DNA of 64,000 nt, taken from the NCBI GenBank assembly GCA_903847205.1, contig CAINDA010000027.1, forward strand, positions 18,490 to 82,489, in the 5' to 3' direction. Made by a program: the position numbers and the translations under genes. This DNA is from an uncultured Bacteroidota bacterium. Lineage in GTDB: Bacteria; Bacteroidota; Bacteroidia; 2-12-FULL-35-15. Of this stretch, positions 9,090-17,787 are shown piece by piece; the stretch's first letter is position 1; the number at the start of each line of letters is the position of its first letter. The notes under the pieces are model-generated. The model was not told the origin of the DNA. It made no database searches and worked only from the letters and a program-made list of their open reading frames with translations.

Positions 9090-9279
9090 AATAAAAAATC
9101 AACACAAAAAAATATATTTGAAAATAGGTGGGGGCGTGTCGGCTAAAATTATGCGTATTGCAGGTAAAATAACACCTGCAAGGGAAGCGTTTATGCAACA
9201 CCTGCAAGGACGGAAATTAAGCGTGGGCAGGATGCTATTCATATCGGGGATTACAAATCCTGCTAATATTAGACTGTGA

Positions 9280-9480
9280 GAACAAATCCCAGCCAGCGTG
9301 GGGCAGGAAGGGGGGCATGCAATTAGCGCATCCGGCGTTTACCAAGCTGTTGAAGCATATCTGCAGTTAACCGACAGAGCAGGCAAAAATCAAATACAGC
9401 AAGGTGCAAATGTTGGGCTTATACAAAGTATCAGCGGAACGGCCTCCACCGCAATAACTCATGTGCTGGAAAGGATGTAG
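9280..9480 (+). pseudogene. Decayed C-terminal fragment of a thiolase
   Basis: The 60-codon frame 9298-9480 reads GGHAISASGVYQAVEAYLQL, followed by AGKNQIQQGANVGLIQSISG and TASTAITHVLER. This is the end of a thiolase-superfamily acetyl-CoA acetyltransferase, which normally has GHPxGxTG around the catalytic histidine. Just upstream, AATCCCAGC (9285-9293) would give the expected NPS of NPSGG, but in a frame shifted by one base, across a G-rich run. No thiolase body is visible further left, where 9081-9279 holds only a short repeated AACACCTGCAAGG. This looks like a deletion remnant with a frameshift, not a functional enzyme. A small orphan protein is the less likely alternative. Confidence 0.65.
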
Positions 9481-9534
9481 GAAATTTTAAATTTTCAAGA
9501 ATTCAGTTCATTATTTGTAGTGAAAAGTAATTTT

Positions 9535-10710
9535 TCAAGAGAGGCTATTCTCATTTCTTCTTTCCTTCTCTTTAATTATTAACCCTAATTCACGGCCTGT
9601 CTGTCCTTTCACAGATGTATTTTCCTGCGCTCTCCTGATTAAATAAGGCAGTACCTCATTCACTGGTCCGTAAGGAACATATTTAGCAACATTGTAATGC
9701 GCTGCTGCCAGATTAAAACTGATATGGTCGCTCATGCCGAGCAGCTGCGAAAAATAAATATGTTTATTTCCTTCCGGAATATTTTTTTCTTTCATCATCC
9801 TGACAAGATTCATTGAACTGTTTTCATTATGCGTTCCGGCGCATACTGCTGTTTTTTCAATGTTTTCAATACAGAATAAAAGTGCTGCATCATAAGCCTT
9901 GTCTGTATCTTCCTTGGTATCCTGGATAGGCGATGGATAAGCTCTTTCAGAAGCCCTTGCCCGTTCTTTTTCCATGTATGCACCGCGTACTAATTTTGCA
10001 CCGAGGTAATAATTTCCTTTAACAGATGTTTCAAAGGAATGTTTTAAATATGCAAGCCTGTCTTTGCGATACAGCTGAAACGTATTGTAAACAATGGGCT
10101 TTTGTATATTATACATAGTCATCATTTTAACAGCCAAATCGTCGATTGCTTTTTGAATCCAGCTTTCCTCAGCATCAATAAAAATCGGGACACCGGCATC
10201 ATGCGCAGCTTTGCAGATAAAATTAACACGATGCTGTACCAATTCCAGCTCCTTTTGTTCAGCCTGAGTCAATGATTTACTAGCAGTAACTTTTTCCAAT
10301 AATCCAAAACGGGCAAGGCCGGTTACTTTAAAAACACAGAAAGGGATGAGTGTATCTTTTTTTGCTTTTTCAATTGCAGCAATTGTTTCTGATGCACACG
10401 CTTCAAAATCTTGTTCCGTTTCTTTTCCTTCAACCGAGTAATCTAAAATAGTACCTATATTAAAACGTCCTAATTCTTTTATTGCTTTATCACACTCATC
10501 AATGGTTTCGCCGCCGCAAAACTGCTTGAAAATGGTAGCTTTGATAATCCCTTTAATCGGCAGGTGTGTTTTTATTGCAAAGCTTGTAAGCACCTGTCCG
10601 ATATTTACAAACACAGGACTCGATACCATTTTAAACAGCCAGTAAGAGCGGTTTAAATCTTTATTTGTTTTGCCCGAAAAAGCAATTTCGGTATTATTGA
10701 ATGACAGCAT
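9535..10710 (-). CDS. Proline dehydrogenase (monofunctional PRODH)
   Basis: The product oxidises L-proline to pyrroline-5-carboxylate with FAD and passes electrons to the respiratory quinone pool. The 391-residue length fits the single-domain enzyme, not the fused PutA. Signature segments are DAEESW (179-184), KLVRGAYMEKER (239-250) and PYLIRRAQEN (355-364), which contribute to the flavin and proline sites. No partner P5C dehydrogenase gene is in the window. A TATATTTG -7 element on the minus strand at 10729-10736 gives a short leader. The gene is monocistronic in appearance. Confidence 0.93.
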   Translation of the reverse strand: MLSFNNTEIAFSGKTNKDLNRSYWLFKMVSSPVFVNIGQVLTSFAIKTHLPIKGIIKATIFKQFCGGETIDECDKAIKELGRFNIGTILDYSVEGKETEQDFEACASETIAAIEKAKKDTLIPFCVFKVTGLARFGLLEKVTASKSLTQAEQKELELVQHRVNFICKAAHDAGVPIFIDAEESWIQKAIDDLAVKMMTMYNIQKPIVYNTFQLYRKDRLAYLKHSFETSVKGNYYLGAKLVRGAYMEKERARASERAYPSPIQDTKEDTDKAYDAALLFCIENIEKTAVCAGTHNENSSMNLVRMMKEKNIPEGNKHIYFSQLLGMSDHISFNLAAAHYNVAKYVPYGPVNEVLPYLIRRAQENTSVKGQTGRELGLIIKEKERRNENSLS

Positions 10711-10728
10711 TTTTATGATTTAGGCTTG

Positions 10729-10736
10729 CAAATATA
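10729..10736 (-). promoter_or_regulatory. -7 element of proline dehydrogenase
   Basis: The minus strand reads TATATTTG, matching TAnnTTTG, 18 bases before the start codon at 10710. No clear -33 TTTG is seen. Confidence 0.5.
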
Positions 10737-10820
10737 ACAAAATACCTCAGCGCCGATCTGCATTAGGGATGATCTAAAACTCTGCTTAATTTTTTAAAAT
10801 TATAATTCTTCTCGCTTTGG

Positions 10821-10853
10821 AGACCTGATAGGTTTTTAAAACCTGTCAGGTCT
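10821..10853. repeat. Palindromic AGACCTGAyAGGTTTT repeat
   Basis: Two 16-base arms, AGACCTGATAGGTTTT and AAAACCTGTCAGGTCT, are inverted around one base with a single mismatch. The element lies between the divergent proline dehydrogenase and aroB genes. Very similar palindromes occur scattered in other Bacteroidota genomes, to my recollection. Confidence 0.55.
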
Positions 10854-10936
10854 AAAATAAAAACGGTCGTCCACCCTGTTTCTATGAGAGTCGATATATA
10901 CCTAACAAAGGCTGGATATAGATGGCTGCATTTTAT

Positions 10937-10944
10937 TATATTTG
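10937..10944 (+). promoter_or_regulatory. -7 element of aroB
   Basis: TATATTTG matches TAnnTTTG and lies 14 bases before the ATG at 10959, so the leader would be about 8 bases. Its position decides against the upstream start at 10884, which would lie before the promoter. Confidence 0.6.
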
Positions 10945-10958
10945 CGAAGATTTTTTTT

Positions 10959-12062
10959 ATGTCAGAAATTAAAGCAGGTAGTTATTCCGTTTTTGTAGCA
11001 GCCGATATTGCTAAAGAAATCAATAGGTTTCTCAAAGCGAATGAAAGCCGGTTTTCTAAACTATTTATTTTGGTAGATGAAAACTCTCTAAAGCACTGTT
11101 ATCCGAGGATGGCGACGCATGTTCCGGGATTTAAAGATGCAGAAATTATTGAACTTGAAAGCGGTGAAGAAAGCAAAAATATCGAAATCTGCACACAGAT
11201 TTGGTCTGCCTTAAGCGACTACGGTGCAGACAGGCAGTCATTATTTGTAAACCTCGGAGGCGGTGTAATCAGTGATATGGGTGGTTTTACTGCCTCAGCT
11301 TTTAAAAGAGGAATCAATTTTATAAATATCCCTACAACACTTCTTTCTCAGGTAGATGCTTCAATCGGAGGCAAAGTGGGGATAGATTTAAATAATTTGA
11401 AAAATGAAATCGGTCTGTTCAGCAATCCTTTGGCAGTATTTGTGGATACAGCATTTTTGCAGACTTTGGACAAACGGCAGCTTTTGTCCGGTTTTGCCGA
11501 AATGATAAAGCACGCTCTGATTGCTGATGCTGCTTATTGGCAGAAAATTAAGCTTGCCGATTTTTCTGATTTTAAAAAATTAGATTCTTTAATCGAAACA
11601 TCAATCCGCATAAAAAATAAAATTGTTCAGGAAGATCCCTTTGAAAAAAATGTAAGGAAATCACTTAACTTCGGACATACAATCGGCCACGCACTTGAAA
11701 CTTATTTTATGGATGCTCCAGATAATAGAGCTCCTTTGCTGCACGGCGAGGCAGTAGCTGCTGGAATGATCTGCGAGGCTTATTTATCAAGCACTGTCAT
11801 AAATTTGTCTGATAATTCACTGAAAGAAATAACAGATTTTATATTGTCTAAGTATAAACTGATACTGCTCCGCGAAAAGGATTTGGATAATATTACTGCA
11901 CTTATGCTGCACGATAAAAAAAACGAAAACGGCCTTGTAAATTTTTCTTTAATCCCTTCAATTGGGAAGTGCGAAATAAATAAAACAGCTGAAGCCGGCT
12001 TGGTAAAAAAATCTTTAAGATATTATTCTGAACAGGCGGCTCTTTTAAATAGGCTTAACTAG
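10959..12062 (+). CDS. aroB: 3-dehydroquinate synthase
   Basis: AroB converts DAHP to 3-dehydroquinate, the second step of the shikimate pathway, using NAD and a divalent metal. The 367-residue protein shows GGGVISDMGGF (100-110) for NAD binding, PTTLLSQVDASIGGK (125-139), GFAEMIKHAL (178-187), FGHTIGHALE (238-247) and HGEAVAAGM (262-270), which include the metal ligands. I chose the ATG at 10959 (MSEIKAGSYS) because the longer frame from 10884 overlaps the -7 element and adds an unrelated N-terminus. The next pathway enzyme, aroQ, is 1 kb downstream on the same strand, with xerD in between on the other. Confidence 0.95.
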   Translation: MSEIKAGSYSVFVAADIAKEINRFLKANESRFSKLFILVDENSLKHCYPRMATHVPGFKDAEIIELESGEESKNIEICTQIWSALSDYGADRQSLFVNLGGGVISDMGGFTASAFKRGINFINIPTTLLSQVDASIGGKVGIDLNNLKNEIGLFSNPLAVFVDTAFLQTLDKRQLLSGFAEMIKHALIADAAYWQKIKLADFSDFKKLDSLIETSIRIKNKIVQEDPFEKNVRKSLNFGHTIGHALETYFMDAPDNRAPLLHGEAVAAGMICEAYLSSTVINLSDNSLKEITDFILSKYKLILLREKDLDNITALMLHDKKNENGLVNFSLIPSIGKCEINKTAEAGLVKKSLRYYSEQAALLNRLN

Positions 12063-12070
12063 TAAATGCA

Positions 12071-12970
12071 TCAGGATCTGGGATGAAACTGAAGAATCGC
12101 CTGCCGTAAATAATCCCTGTCGAGATGGGTATAAATCTCTGTGGTAGTAATAGATTCATGCCCAAGCATTTCCTGCACAGCACGTAAATCAGCTCCCCCT
12201 TCAATTAAATGAGTTGCAAACGAGTGGCGGAAAGTATGAGGACTTATATGTTTTTTCATTTTTATTTTTAACGCCAGTTGTTTGATTATTGTAAACACCA
12301 TCACCCGTGTGAGTTTAGCTCCCCGCCGGTTTAAAAATAAAAAATCTCCGTTATTATCTTTGACTGAAATGTGGCAGCGAACCTCGTTTTTATAAATGTT
12401 AATCTGTTTAACCGCACTGCTTCCAATCGGTACTAATCGCTCTTTATCGCCTTTCCCGATAACTTTTACAAACCCGTTGTTAAAATGTAAATTAGAAATT
12501 TTTAAATTAACCAGCTCGCTGACCCGCAGTCCGCAGCTATAAAGGGTTTCAATCATTGCTTTGTTCCGCTGGCCTTCCGGTTTGCTTAAATCTACGGCTT
12601 CAATAATTTTATTGATATCCTCAACGCTGAGTGTATCCGGAAGTTTCCGCCCCAGTCTTGGAGCTTCCAGCAAAGCTGTAGGATCATAATTCAAAATATT
12701 TTCCAATAAAAGATATTTATAAAACCCCTTTATTCCGCTGATAATACGAGCTTGCGACCCTGCGCTCATTCCTAATTCAGTAATCCATTTCAAGAACTCC
12801 TGCAGGTGTTTTAATTCTATTTCTTTTGGAGTTAACTCGGCTTTTTTATATTCCAGAAACTGTACAAATTTTTCTACATCGTGCAGATAGGCTTCAATGG
12901 AGTTCTTCGACAACGATTTCTCCAATGCCAAAAACGATTTATAACCATGAATGTAAATTTTCCAATTCAT
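12071..12970 (-). CDS. xerD: Tyrosine recombinase XerD/XerC
   Basis: Xer recombinases resolve chromosome dimers at dif. The 299-residue length matches. An N-terminal SAM-like core-binding domain (about 1-90) is followed by the catalytic domain with R149 (CGLRVSEL), K173 in GKGDKERLVP, H245 and R248 (HTFRHSFATHL), H271 (LGHESITTTEIY) and the nucleophile Y280. It lies alone and divergent from aroQ, an arrangement common in Bacteroidota and unlike that of phage or transposon integrases. No dif site was recognised. It could be named XerC or XerD; position and motifs favour the housekeeping enzyme. The start MNWKIYIHGY is the usual one. Confidence 0.9.
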   Translation of the reverse strand: MNWKIYIHGYKSFLALEKSLSKNSIEAYLHDVEKFVQFLEYKKAELTPKEIELKHLQEFLKWITELGMSAGSQARIISGIKGFYKYLLLENILNYDPTALLEAPRLGRKLPDTLSVEDINKIIEAVDLSKPEGQRNKAMIETLYSCGLRVSELVNLKISNLHFNNGFVKVIGKGDKERLVPIGSSAVKQINIYKNEVRCHISVKDNNGDFLFLNRRGAKLTRVMVFTIIKQLALKIKMKKHISPHTFRHSFATHLIEGGADLRAVQEMLGHESITTTEIYTHLDRDYLRQAILQFHPRS

Positions 12971-13012
12971 TTTCCTTTTGGGGATTTACAAATACATAAT
13001 TTGATATACCTT

Positions 13013-13028
13013 TACCTTTGCAAAAGTA
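13013..13028. promoter_or_regulatory. Back-to-back -7 elements of xerD and aroQ
   Basis: TACCTTTG on the plus strand (13013-13020) abuts TACTTTTG on the minus strand (13028-13021), making the near-palindrome TACCTTTGCAAAAGTA. The first would serve aroQ (ATG at 13109), the second xerD (ATG at 12970). The two polymerases could not bind at once. Confidence 0.5.
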
Positions 13029-13108
13029 AAAACAAAAAAGGGTCAGCCCTAAATAATAATACACCCTTAAAGCTGGTTTAAAAGCTATCAAGATTTGTAA
13101 AATTCAAT

Positions 13109-13522
13109 ATGAAACTAATAATAATAAATGGGCCTAACCTAAATTTAATAGGCACCCGCGAAACTTCAGTATACGGCACTCAGTCTTTTGATGAGTATTT
13201 TAAAACACTGCAAAACAATTTTAAAAGTGTTGATTTAGCCTGCTATCAAAGTAATGTTGAAGGAGAGTTGATCAATAAACTGCAGGAGATTGGCTTCTCT
13301 TATGATGGAATTATTTTTAACGCCGGCGGATACACTCATACATCTGTTGCTTTGCACGATGCTGTGGCGGCAATAAAAACTCCCGTTGTTGAGGTACACA
13401 TCTCAAATGTTTTTGCCCGTGAGGATTTTCGTCACAATTCATTAATTGCTCCAAAATGCAAAGGCTCCATTTCCGGCTTTGGAATGGATTCATATAGATT
13501 AGCCATAGAAAGCTTTTTGTAA
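13109..13522 (+). CDS. aroQ: Type II 3-dehydroquinate dehydratase
   Basis: AroQ removes water from 3-dehydroquinate to give 3-dehydroshikimate by the enolate mechanism of the small dodecameric enzyme. The 137-residue protein shows NGPNLNLIGTRE (7-18), the catalytic Y22 on the mobile loop, FNAGGYTHTSVALHDA (70-85) and VEVHISNVFAREDFRH (94-109) with the catalytic histidine region. It is divergent from xerD. With aroB upstream, two shikimate steps are near each other but not co-transcribed. Confidence 0.95.
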   Translation: MKLIIINGPNLNLIGTRETSVYGTQSFDEYFKTLQNNFKSVDLACYQSNVEGELINKLQEIGFSYDGIIFNAGGYTHTSVALHDAVAAIKTPVVEVHISNVFAREDFRHNSLIAPKCKGSISGFGMDSYRLAIESFL

Positions 13523-13618
13523 AAAAAACATGGACAATAGGGAAGAGGCACATCAGAAAAAAAATATTTAATTTTTAAGATTTAATACTTTGTGCATTGA
13601 GAGGCTGTAGAAGGGTAT

Positions 13619-14869
13619 TTACTTGATGCTATTCAAATTCAGCCTCCTCAGTTTGGGAGCAATTTTAGCAGCTGCTGCAACAACCAATATCGTCATTATT
13701 CCGCCAAAAACAACAGAGGGCTTCAGCCCCATTGCCCGCGCTGTAACTCCGGATTCAAAAGCCCCGATTTCATTTGACGACCCAATAAATATACTGTTTA
13801 CTGCGGCAACTCTTCCCCGCATTTCATCTGGAGTAGAAAGCTGCAGAATAGTATGGCGTATTACAACACTAACATTATCAAATGCCCCGGTTAGAAAAAG
13901 GAAAAACAACGACAGATAAAAATTAGTTGATATGCCGAATAATATCGTGGATGCCCCAAATGCCGCAACAGACAATAATAAGTTTCTTCCGGCATTGTGG
14001 GTCGGCGGTTTATATGCTATTATCAGGGCCATTAATACCGCTCCTAATGCAGGTGCAGCGCGTAAAAATCCTAATTCAACAGATCCTACTTTTAATATTT
14101 TATCTGCATAAGCAGGAAGCATAGCAACAGCCCCGCCAAACAGAACAGCAAATAAATCCAGTGAAAGCGCGCCTAAAATCAGCTGAGAACTAAAAACAAA
14201 TTTTATTCCAGCCGACAAACTTTCCTTCAGTGATTCTTTCTTTTCCTTTTGCGGCAATGGTTTTGAAGCAATAAATAAAAATGACAAAACAGAAATTACA
14301 ATTAATACAATATTTACCTGGTATGCAGCAGTAAAGCTTACAGCGCAAATAAAACCTGCTGCGGCAGGACCGATAACAGATGCAACATGCCATACTGTGC
14401 TGTTCCAGGTTGATGAATTGGTGTATAAGGGGCGGGGAACTATCTGAGACATAAAAGAAGGAAAGGCTGCTCCTAAAAAACCACGGATAACTCCTATACA
14501 TCCTATTACAATAAAAATAGGAGTGATGCCGTACGTCTGAATTACAGTTGCTGTACTCGTAGAAAAATAGAGCAGGGCAGTGGTACAGAGAATCAGCAGC
14601 GAAGTAAATAAAACTATAATGTGTTTTCGGTTAAAAGTATCTGCTGCATGACCGGAAAAAAAAGAAACAATGATAAACGGAATAGCCTCTGCCAGCCCAA
14701 TCAAACCAAGCGCTAAAACATCTTTAGTATATTGATAAACCTGCCAGCCTACAATTACACTTTGCATTTGGATAGCAAGTGTCAAAAAAAAACGGCTTGT
14801 CAAAAAAAATAAAAATTCTTTGATGCGCAGTGCTGCGAAAGGATCGTGTTTGATTGAAGTGTTATTCAT
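13619..14869 (-). CDS. MFS transporter, EntS/permease-3 type
   Basis: The 416-residue protein has about 12 hydrophobic segments and the MFS loop FFSGHAADTFNRKHI between helices 2 and 3, with the second-half features TPDEMRGRVAAVNSIFIGS. This loop pattern is typical of the EntS-like family, which includes siderophore exporters and drug exporters. I chose the ATG at 14869 (MNNTSIKHDPF). The longer frame from 14896 runs into the terminator hairpin between this gene and clpC. No siderophore genes are near, so substrate is unknown. The gene follows clpC on the same strand but is separated by that hairpin. Confidence 0.85.
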   Translation of the reverse strand: MNNTSIKHDPFAALRIKEFLFFLTSRFFLTLAIQMQSVIVGWQVYQYTKDVLALGLIGLAEAIPFIIVSFFSGHAADTFNRKHIIVLFTSLLILCTTALLYFSTSTATVIQTYGITPIFIVIGCIGVIRGFLGAAFPSFMSQIVPRPLYTNSSTWNSTVWHVASVIGPAAAGFICAVSFTAAYQVNIVLIVISVLSFLFIASKPLPQKEKKESLKESLSAGIKFVFSSQLILGALSLDLFAVLFGGAVAMLPAYADKILKVGSVELGFLRAAPALGAVLMALIIAYKPPTHNAGRNLLLSVAAFGASTILFGISTNFYLSLFFLFLTGAFDNVSVVIRHTILQLSTPDEMRGRVAAVNSIFIGSSNEIGAFESGVTARAMGLKPSVVFGGIMTILVVAAAAKIAPKLRRLNLNSIK

Positions 14870-14880
14870 AATATCCAAAA

Positions 14881-14913
14881 CAAAGACGTCCCGCATTTTG
14901 CGGGACGTCTTTG
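14881..14913. terminator. Terminator hairpin after clpC
   Basis: A perfect 15-bp stem, CAAAGACGTCCCGCA with its inverse, closes a 3-base loop and is flanked by T-rich DNA on both strands. It ends 3 bases before the clpC stop, so it serves clpC. The stem core ACGTCCCGCA recurs at 41341. Confidence 0.75.
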
Positions 14914-14916
14914 TTT

Positions 14917-17460
14917 TTAATTTTCTTCCTTTTTACTTTTCTTAGGTTTCGAATCTTTCTCTTTTGGTTTGCTGATTTTAATTTTTATTTCTTGTTTTTC
15001 TTTGTCAAAATCAACATCAATAATATCATTTTCAGTTAAGTGAGATTTAATTATTTCTTCCGCCAATGGATCTTCAAGATACTTTTGGATAGCACGTTTC
15101 AACGGCCTTGCACCAAATTGTACATCGTACCCTTTTTCAGAGATAAAATCTTTCGCAGCTTCAGATACTTTAATTGAATATCCTAAACCACTGATACGTC
15201 CGTAAAGACTGTTCAATTCAATATCAATAATTTTGTGAATATGATCACGGGTTAAAGAATTAAATATTACCACATCATCAATACGATTTAAAAATTCAGG
15301 AGCAAAAGCTTTTTTCAAAGCATTTTCAATAACACCTTTTGCATGACCGCCTTCTTCTTCCTGCTTTGCTGAAGTTGAAAAACCAACACCTTGTCCAAAA
15401 TCTTTTAACTGACGGGCACCAATATTTGACGTCATAATAATAATCGTATTCTTGAAATCAATTTTTCTTCCAAGGCTGTCAGTCATCTGACCGTCATCCA
15501 ATGCCTGAAGCAGCAAATTGAAAACATCAGGATGCGCTTTTTCAATCTCATCCAAAAGAATCACTGCGTAAGGGCGTCTGCGTACTTTTTCAGTTAACTG
15601 TCCGCCTTCTTCATAACCAACATATCCTGGAGGAGCTCCAATCAAGCGGGAAACAGCAAATTTTTCCATATACTCACTCATATCAATACGAATAAGCGCA
15701 TCATCATTATCAAACAAATATTTCGATAAAATTTTTGCTAACTGTGTTTTTCCCACACCGGTAGGACCAAGGAATATAAATGAACCAATCGGTTTATTCG
15801 GATCTTTTAATCCGGCTCTGTTTCGCTGTATAGCCTTAACAACTTTCCTTACTGCATCTTCCTGCCCAACTACCTTGTCTTGCAGGAGTTCCGCCATTTT
15901 AATAAGTTTGTCTCCTTCGTTCTGAGCAATGCGCTGAACAGGAACACCTGTCATCATCGCAACCACTTCTGCAACATTTTCTTCAGTTACAACCTCGCGA
16001 TGATTTTTGCTGTCTTCTTCCCATTGCTTTTTTGCTGTTTCCAATTGTTCAAGTAATTGGCGCTCTGTATCCCTTAAACGGGCAGCTTCTTCATATTTTT
16101 GAGAACGGACAACTTTATTTTTTTCTTCTTTTATTTCTTCCAGTTTTTTCTCAATCTCCAAAACATTTTTTGGAACATTTATGTTGATGATATGAACGCG
16201 CGAACCGGCTTCATCTAAAGCATCAATAGCCTTGTCGGGAAGGTGGCGGTCGGAAATATAGCGAGCAGTTAAAGTTACACATGCCTTTATAGCTTCATCC
16301 GTATATTTTACATTGTGATGATCTTCGTATTTCGATTTAATATTATTTAAAATCTCAACAGTTTCTTCAGGTGAAGTCGGTTCAATAATTACTTTTTGAA
16401 AACGTCTTTCCAAAGCACCGTCTTTTTCAATGTACTGACGGTATTCATCTAAAGTGGTAGCACCAATACATTGAATTTCTCCGCGTGCAAGAGCCGGTTT
16501 AAACATATTGGATGCATCCAGAGATCCAGAAGCACCGCCGGCGCCGATGATTGTATGAATTTCATCAATAAATAAAATTACATCTGGAGATTTTTCTAAT
16601 TCGTTCATAACAGCTTTCATACGCTCTTCAAACTGCCCGCGGTATTTTGTACCGGCAACCAGTGAAGCTAAATCAAGCGTTACTACACGTTTCCCGAATA
16701 ACACACGGGATACTTTGCGCTGTACAATCCGCAATGCTAAACCTTCAGCAATTGCTGATTTGCCGACTCCCGGCTCACCTATTAATATAGGATTGTTTTT
16801 CTTTCTCCTAGACAAAATCTGCGATACGCGTTCAATTTCTTTTTCGCGTCCTACAATAGGGTCTAATTTGCCTTCTTCAGCAGCCTTTGTTAAATCACGG
16901 CCGAAGTTATCCAGCACAGGAGTTTTTGATTTGCTGTCAACAACTTTTTTAGTACTGCCGGCGCTAAATGTATCATCATCCGCATCCTCTCCCGGAGGAG
17001 TACCTGGAAATTCTGCTTTGGGATCTGATTTAGATAATTCAAGTTCTAGTTTCATAATTTCGTAATCGATTTTAAATTTGTGAAGAGCTTTTGTCGCAAC
17101 ATTGTCTTCGTCTTTTAGGATTGATAATATTAAATGCTCGGTGCCGATAACTGGACTTTTAAAGAGCTTCGCCTCCAGATAGGTGATTTTTAAAGCTCTT
17201 TCCGCCTGCTTCATTAAGGGAATGTTTGCAAGGTTACTTACTTTGTGATTGCCGGTGCCGATTGACTGCTCAACAGTTTTCCGCAATTCAGATAAATCAA
17301 TACCTAATGATTTAAGCAGGCGCACAGCCATACCTTCACCTTCCCTGATGATGCCTAATAATAAATGTTCTGTACCGATATAATCGTGACCTAAACGCAA
17401 GGCTTCCTCACGGCTGTAGGTGATTACATCTTTAACTCTGGGTGAAAATTTGGCTTCCAT
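14917..17460 (-). CDS. clpC: ATP-dependent chaperone ClpC (HSP100 unfoldase)
   Basis: ClpC unfolds proteins for the ClpP protease. The 847-residue chain has two Clp-N repeats (about 1-145), AAA domain 1 with GEPGVGKS (228-235) and VILFIDEIH (294-302), a middle region with a UVR-like helix pair QKYEEAARLRDTERQLLEQL (455-474), and AAA domain 2 with GPTGVGKT (565-572) and ILLDEIEKAH (634-643). The short middle domain separates it from ClpB. The C-terminus is lysine- and glutamate-rich. No clpP or mcsAB is nearby. A TACTTTTG -7 element lies at 17549-17556 on the minus strand, giving a leader of about 80 bases. Confidence 0.95.
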   Translation of the reverse strand: MEAKFSPRVKDVITYSREEALRLGHDYIGTEHLLLGIIREGEGMAVRLLKSLGIDLSELRKTVEQSIGTGNHKVSNLANIPLMKQAERALKITYLEAKLFKSPVIGTEHLILSILKDEDNVATKALHKFKIDYEIMKLELELSKSDPKAEFPGTPPGEDADDDTFSAGSTKKVVDSKSKTPVLDNFGRDLTKAAEEGKLDPIVGREKEIERVSQILSRRKKNNPILIGEPGVGKSAIAEGLALRIVQRKVSRVLFGKRVVTLDLASLVAGTKYRGQFEERMKAVMNELEKSPDVILFIDEIHTIIGAGGASGSLDASNMFKPALARGEIQCIGATTLDEYRQYIEKDGALERRFQKVIIEPTSPEETVEILNNIKSKYEDHHNVKYTDEAIKACVTLTARYISDRHLPDKAIDALDEAGSRVHIININVPKNVLEIEKKLEEIKEEKNKVVRSQKYEEAARLRDTERQLLEQLETAKKQWEEDSKNHREVVTEENVAEVVAMMTGVPVQRIAQNEGDKLIKMAELLQDKVVGQEDAVRKVVKAIQRNRAGLKDPNKPIGSFIFLGPTGVGKTQLAKILSKYLFDNDDALIRIDMSEYMEKFAVSRLIGAPPGYVGYEEGGQLTEKVRRRPYAVILLDEIEKAHPDVFNLLLQALDDGQMTDSLGRKIDFKNTIIIMTSNIGARQLKDFGQGVGFSTSAKQEEEGGHAKGVIENALKKAFAPEFLNRIDDVVIFNSLTRDHIHKIIDIELNSLYGRISGLGYSIKVSEAAKDFISEKGYDVQFGARPLKRAIQKYLEDPLAEEIIKSHLTENDIIDVDFDKEKQEIKIKISKPKEKDSKPKKSKKEEN

Positions 17461-17548
17461 AAATACGTGATTTATTTAATGATTTTAAAACGTTAAAAAT
17501 GTTTTAAGAGTTTCAATACCAGCAAAAATAAGGTATTTAAGTTAAAAC

Positions 17549-17556
17549 CAAAAGTA
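17549..17556 (-). promoter_or_regulatory. -7 element of clpC
   Basis: The minus strand reads TACTTTTG, matching TAnnTTTG, 89 bases before the clpC start. No clear -33 element was found at 19-20 bases. Confidence 0.45.
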
Positions 17557-17667
17557 CTCAGCGTTTTTATTGCAGTATAATCTGCAGCTTTAAATTTATC
17601 AACAATAAAAAATATCAAAATGTTAATAATTAAAAGCTAAAAATCTGAGTTTTTCTGTTGAAAGAAC

Positions 17668-17675
17668 TACCTTCG
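17668..17675 (+). promoter_or_regulatory. Candidate -7 element of gyrA (TACCTTCG)
   Basis: TACCTTCG differs from TAnnTTTG by one base. The identical octamer precedes parC at 59839, where a -33 TTTG stands exactly 19 bases upstream. Confidence 0.4.
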
Positions 17676-17787
17676 AACTCCTAAAATTCTTATTGGTTTT
17701 ATCAAATAGTGTGCTAATAGAATTTTATGACAATAAGCCAGCCTTATCTGAAGATTATAACAGTTTTAAATAAAAAATAAAGAAATT

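Larger units (their letters stand above)
17461..17787. other. Divergent intergenic region between clpC and gyrA
   Basis: This 327-base AT-rich stretch holds no gene. It contains the minus-strand clpC -7 element at 17549-17556 and, for gyrA, TACCTTCG at 17668-17675. I see no CIRCE-type or CtsR-type operator. Confidence 0.6.

Noticed and set aside
9022..9207. A 61-codon minus-strand frame over the tetR promoter
   Set aside because: It overlaps the operator and the start of tetR and has no coding character.
12071..12970. The Xer recombinase as a mobile-element integrase
   Set aside because: Length, motifs and the divergent aroQ neighbour fit the housekeeping enzyme, and no attachment repeats or cargo genes flank it.
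14190..14501. A 103-codon frame inside the MFS gene at 13.6 kb
   Set aside because: It lies wholly within the transporter on the same strand in another frame and is cysteine-rich by chance.
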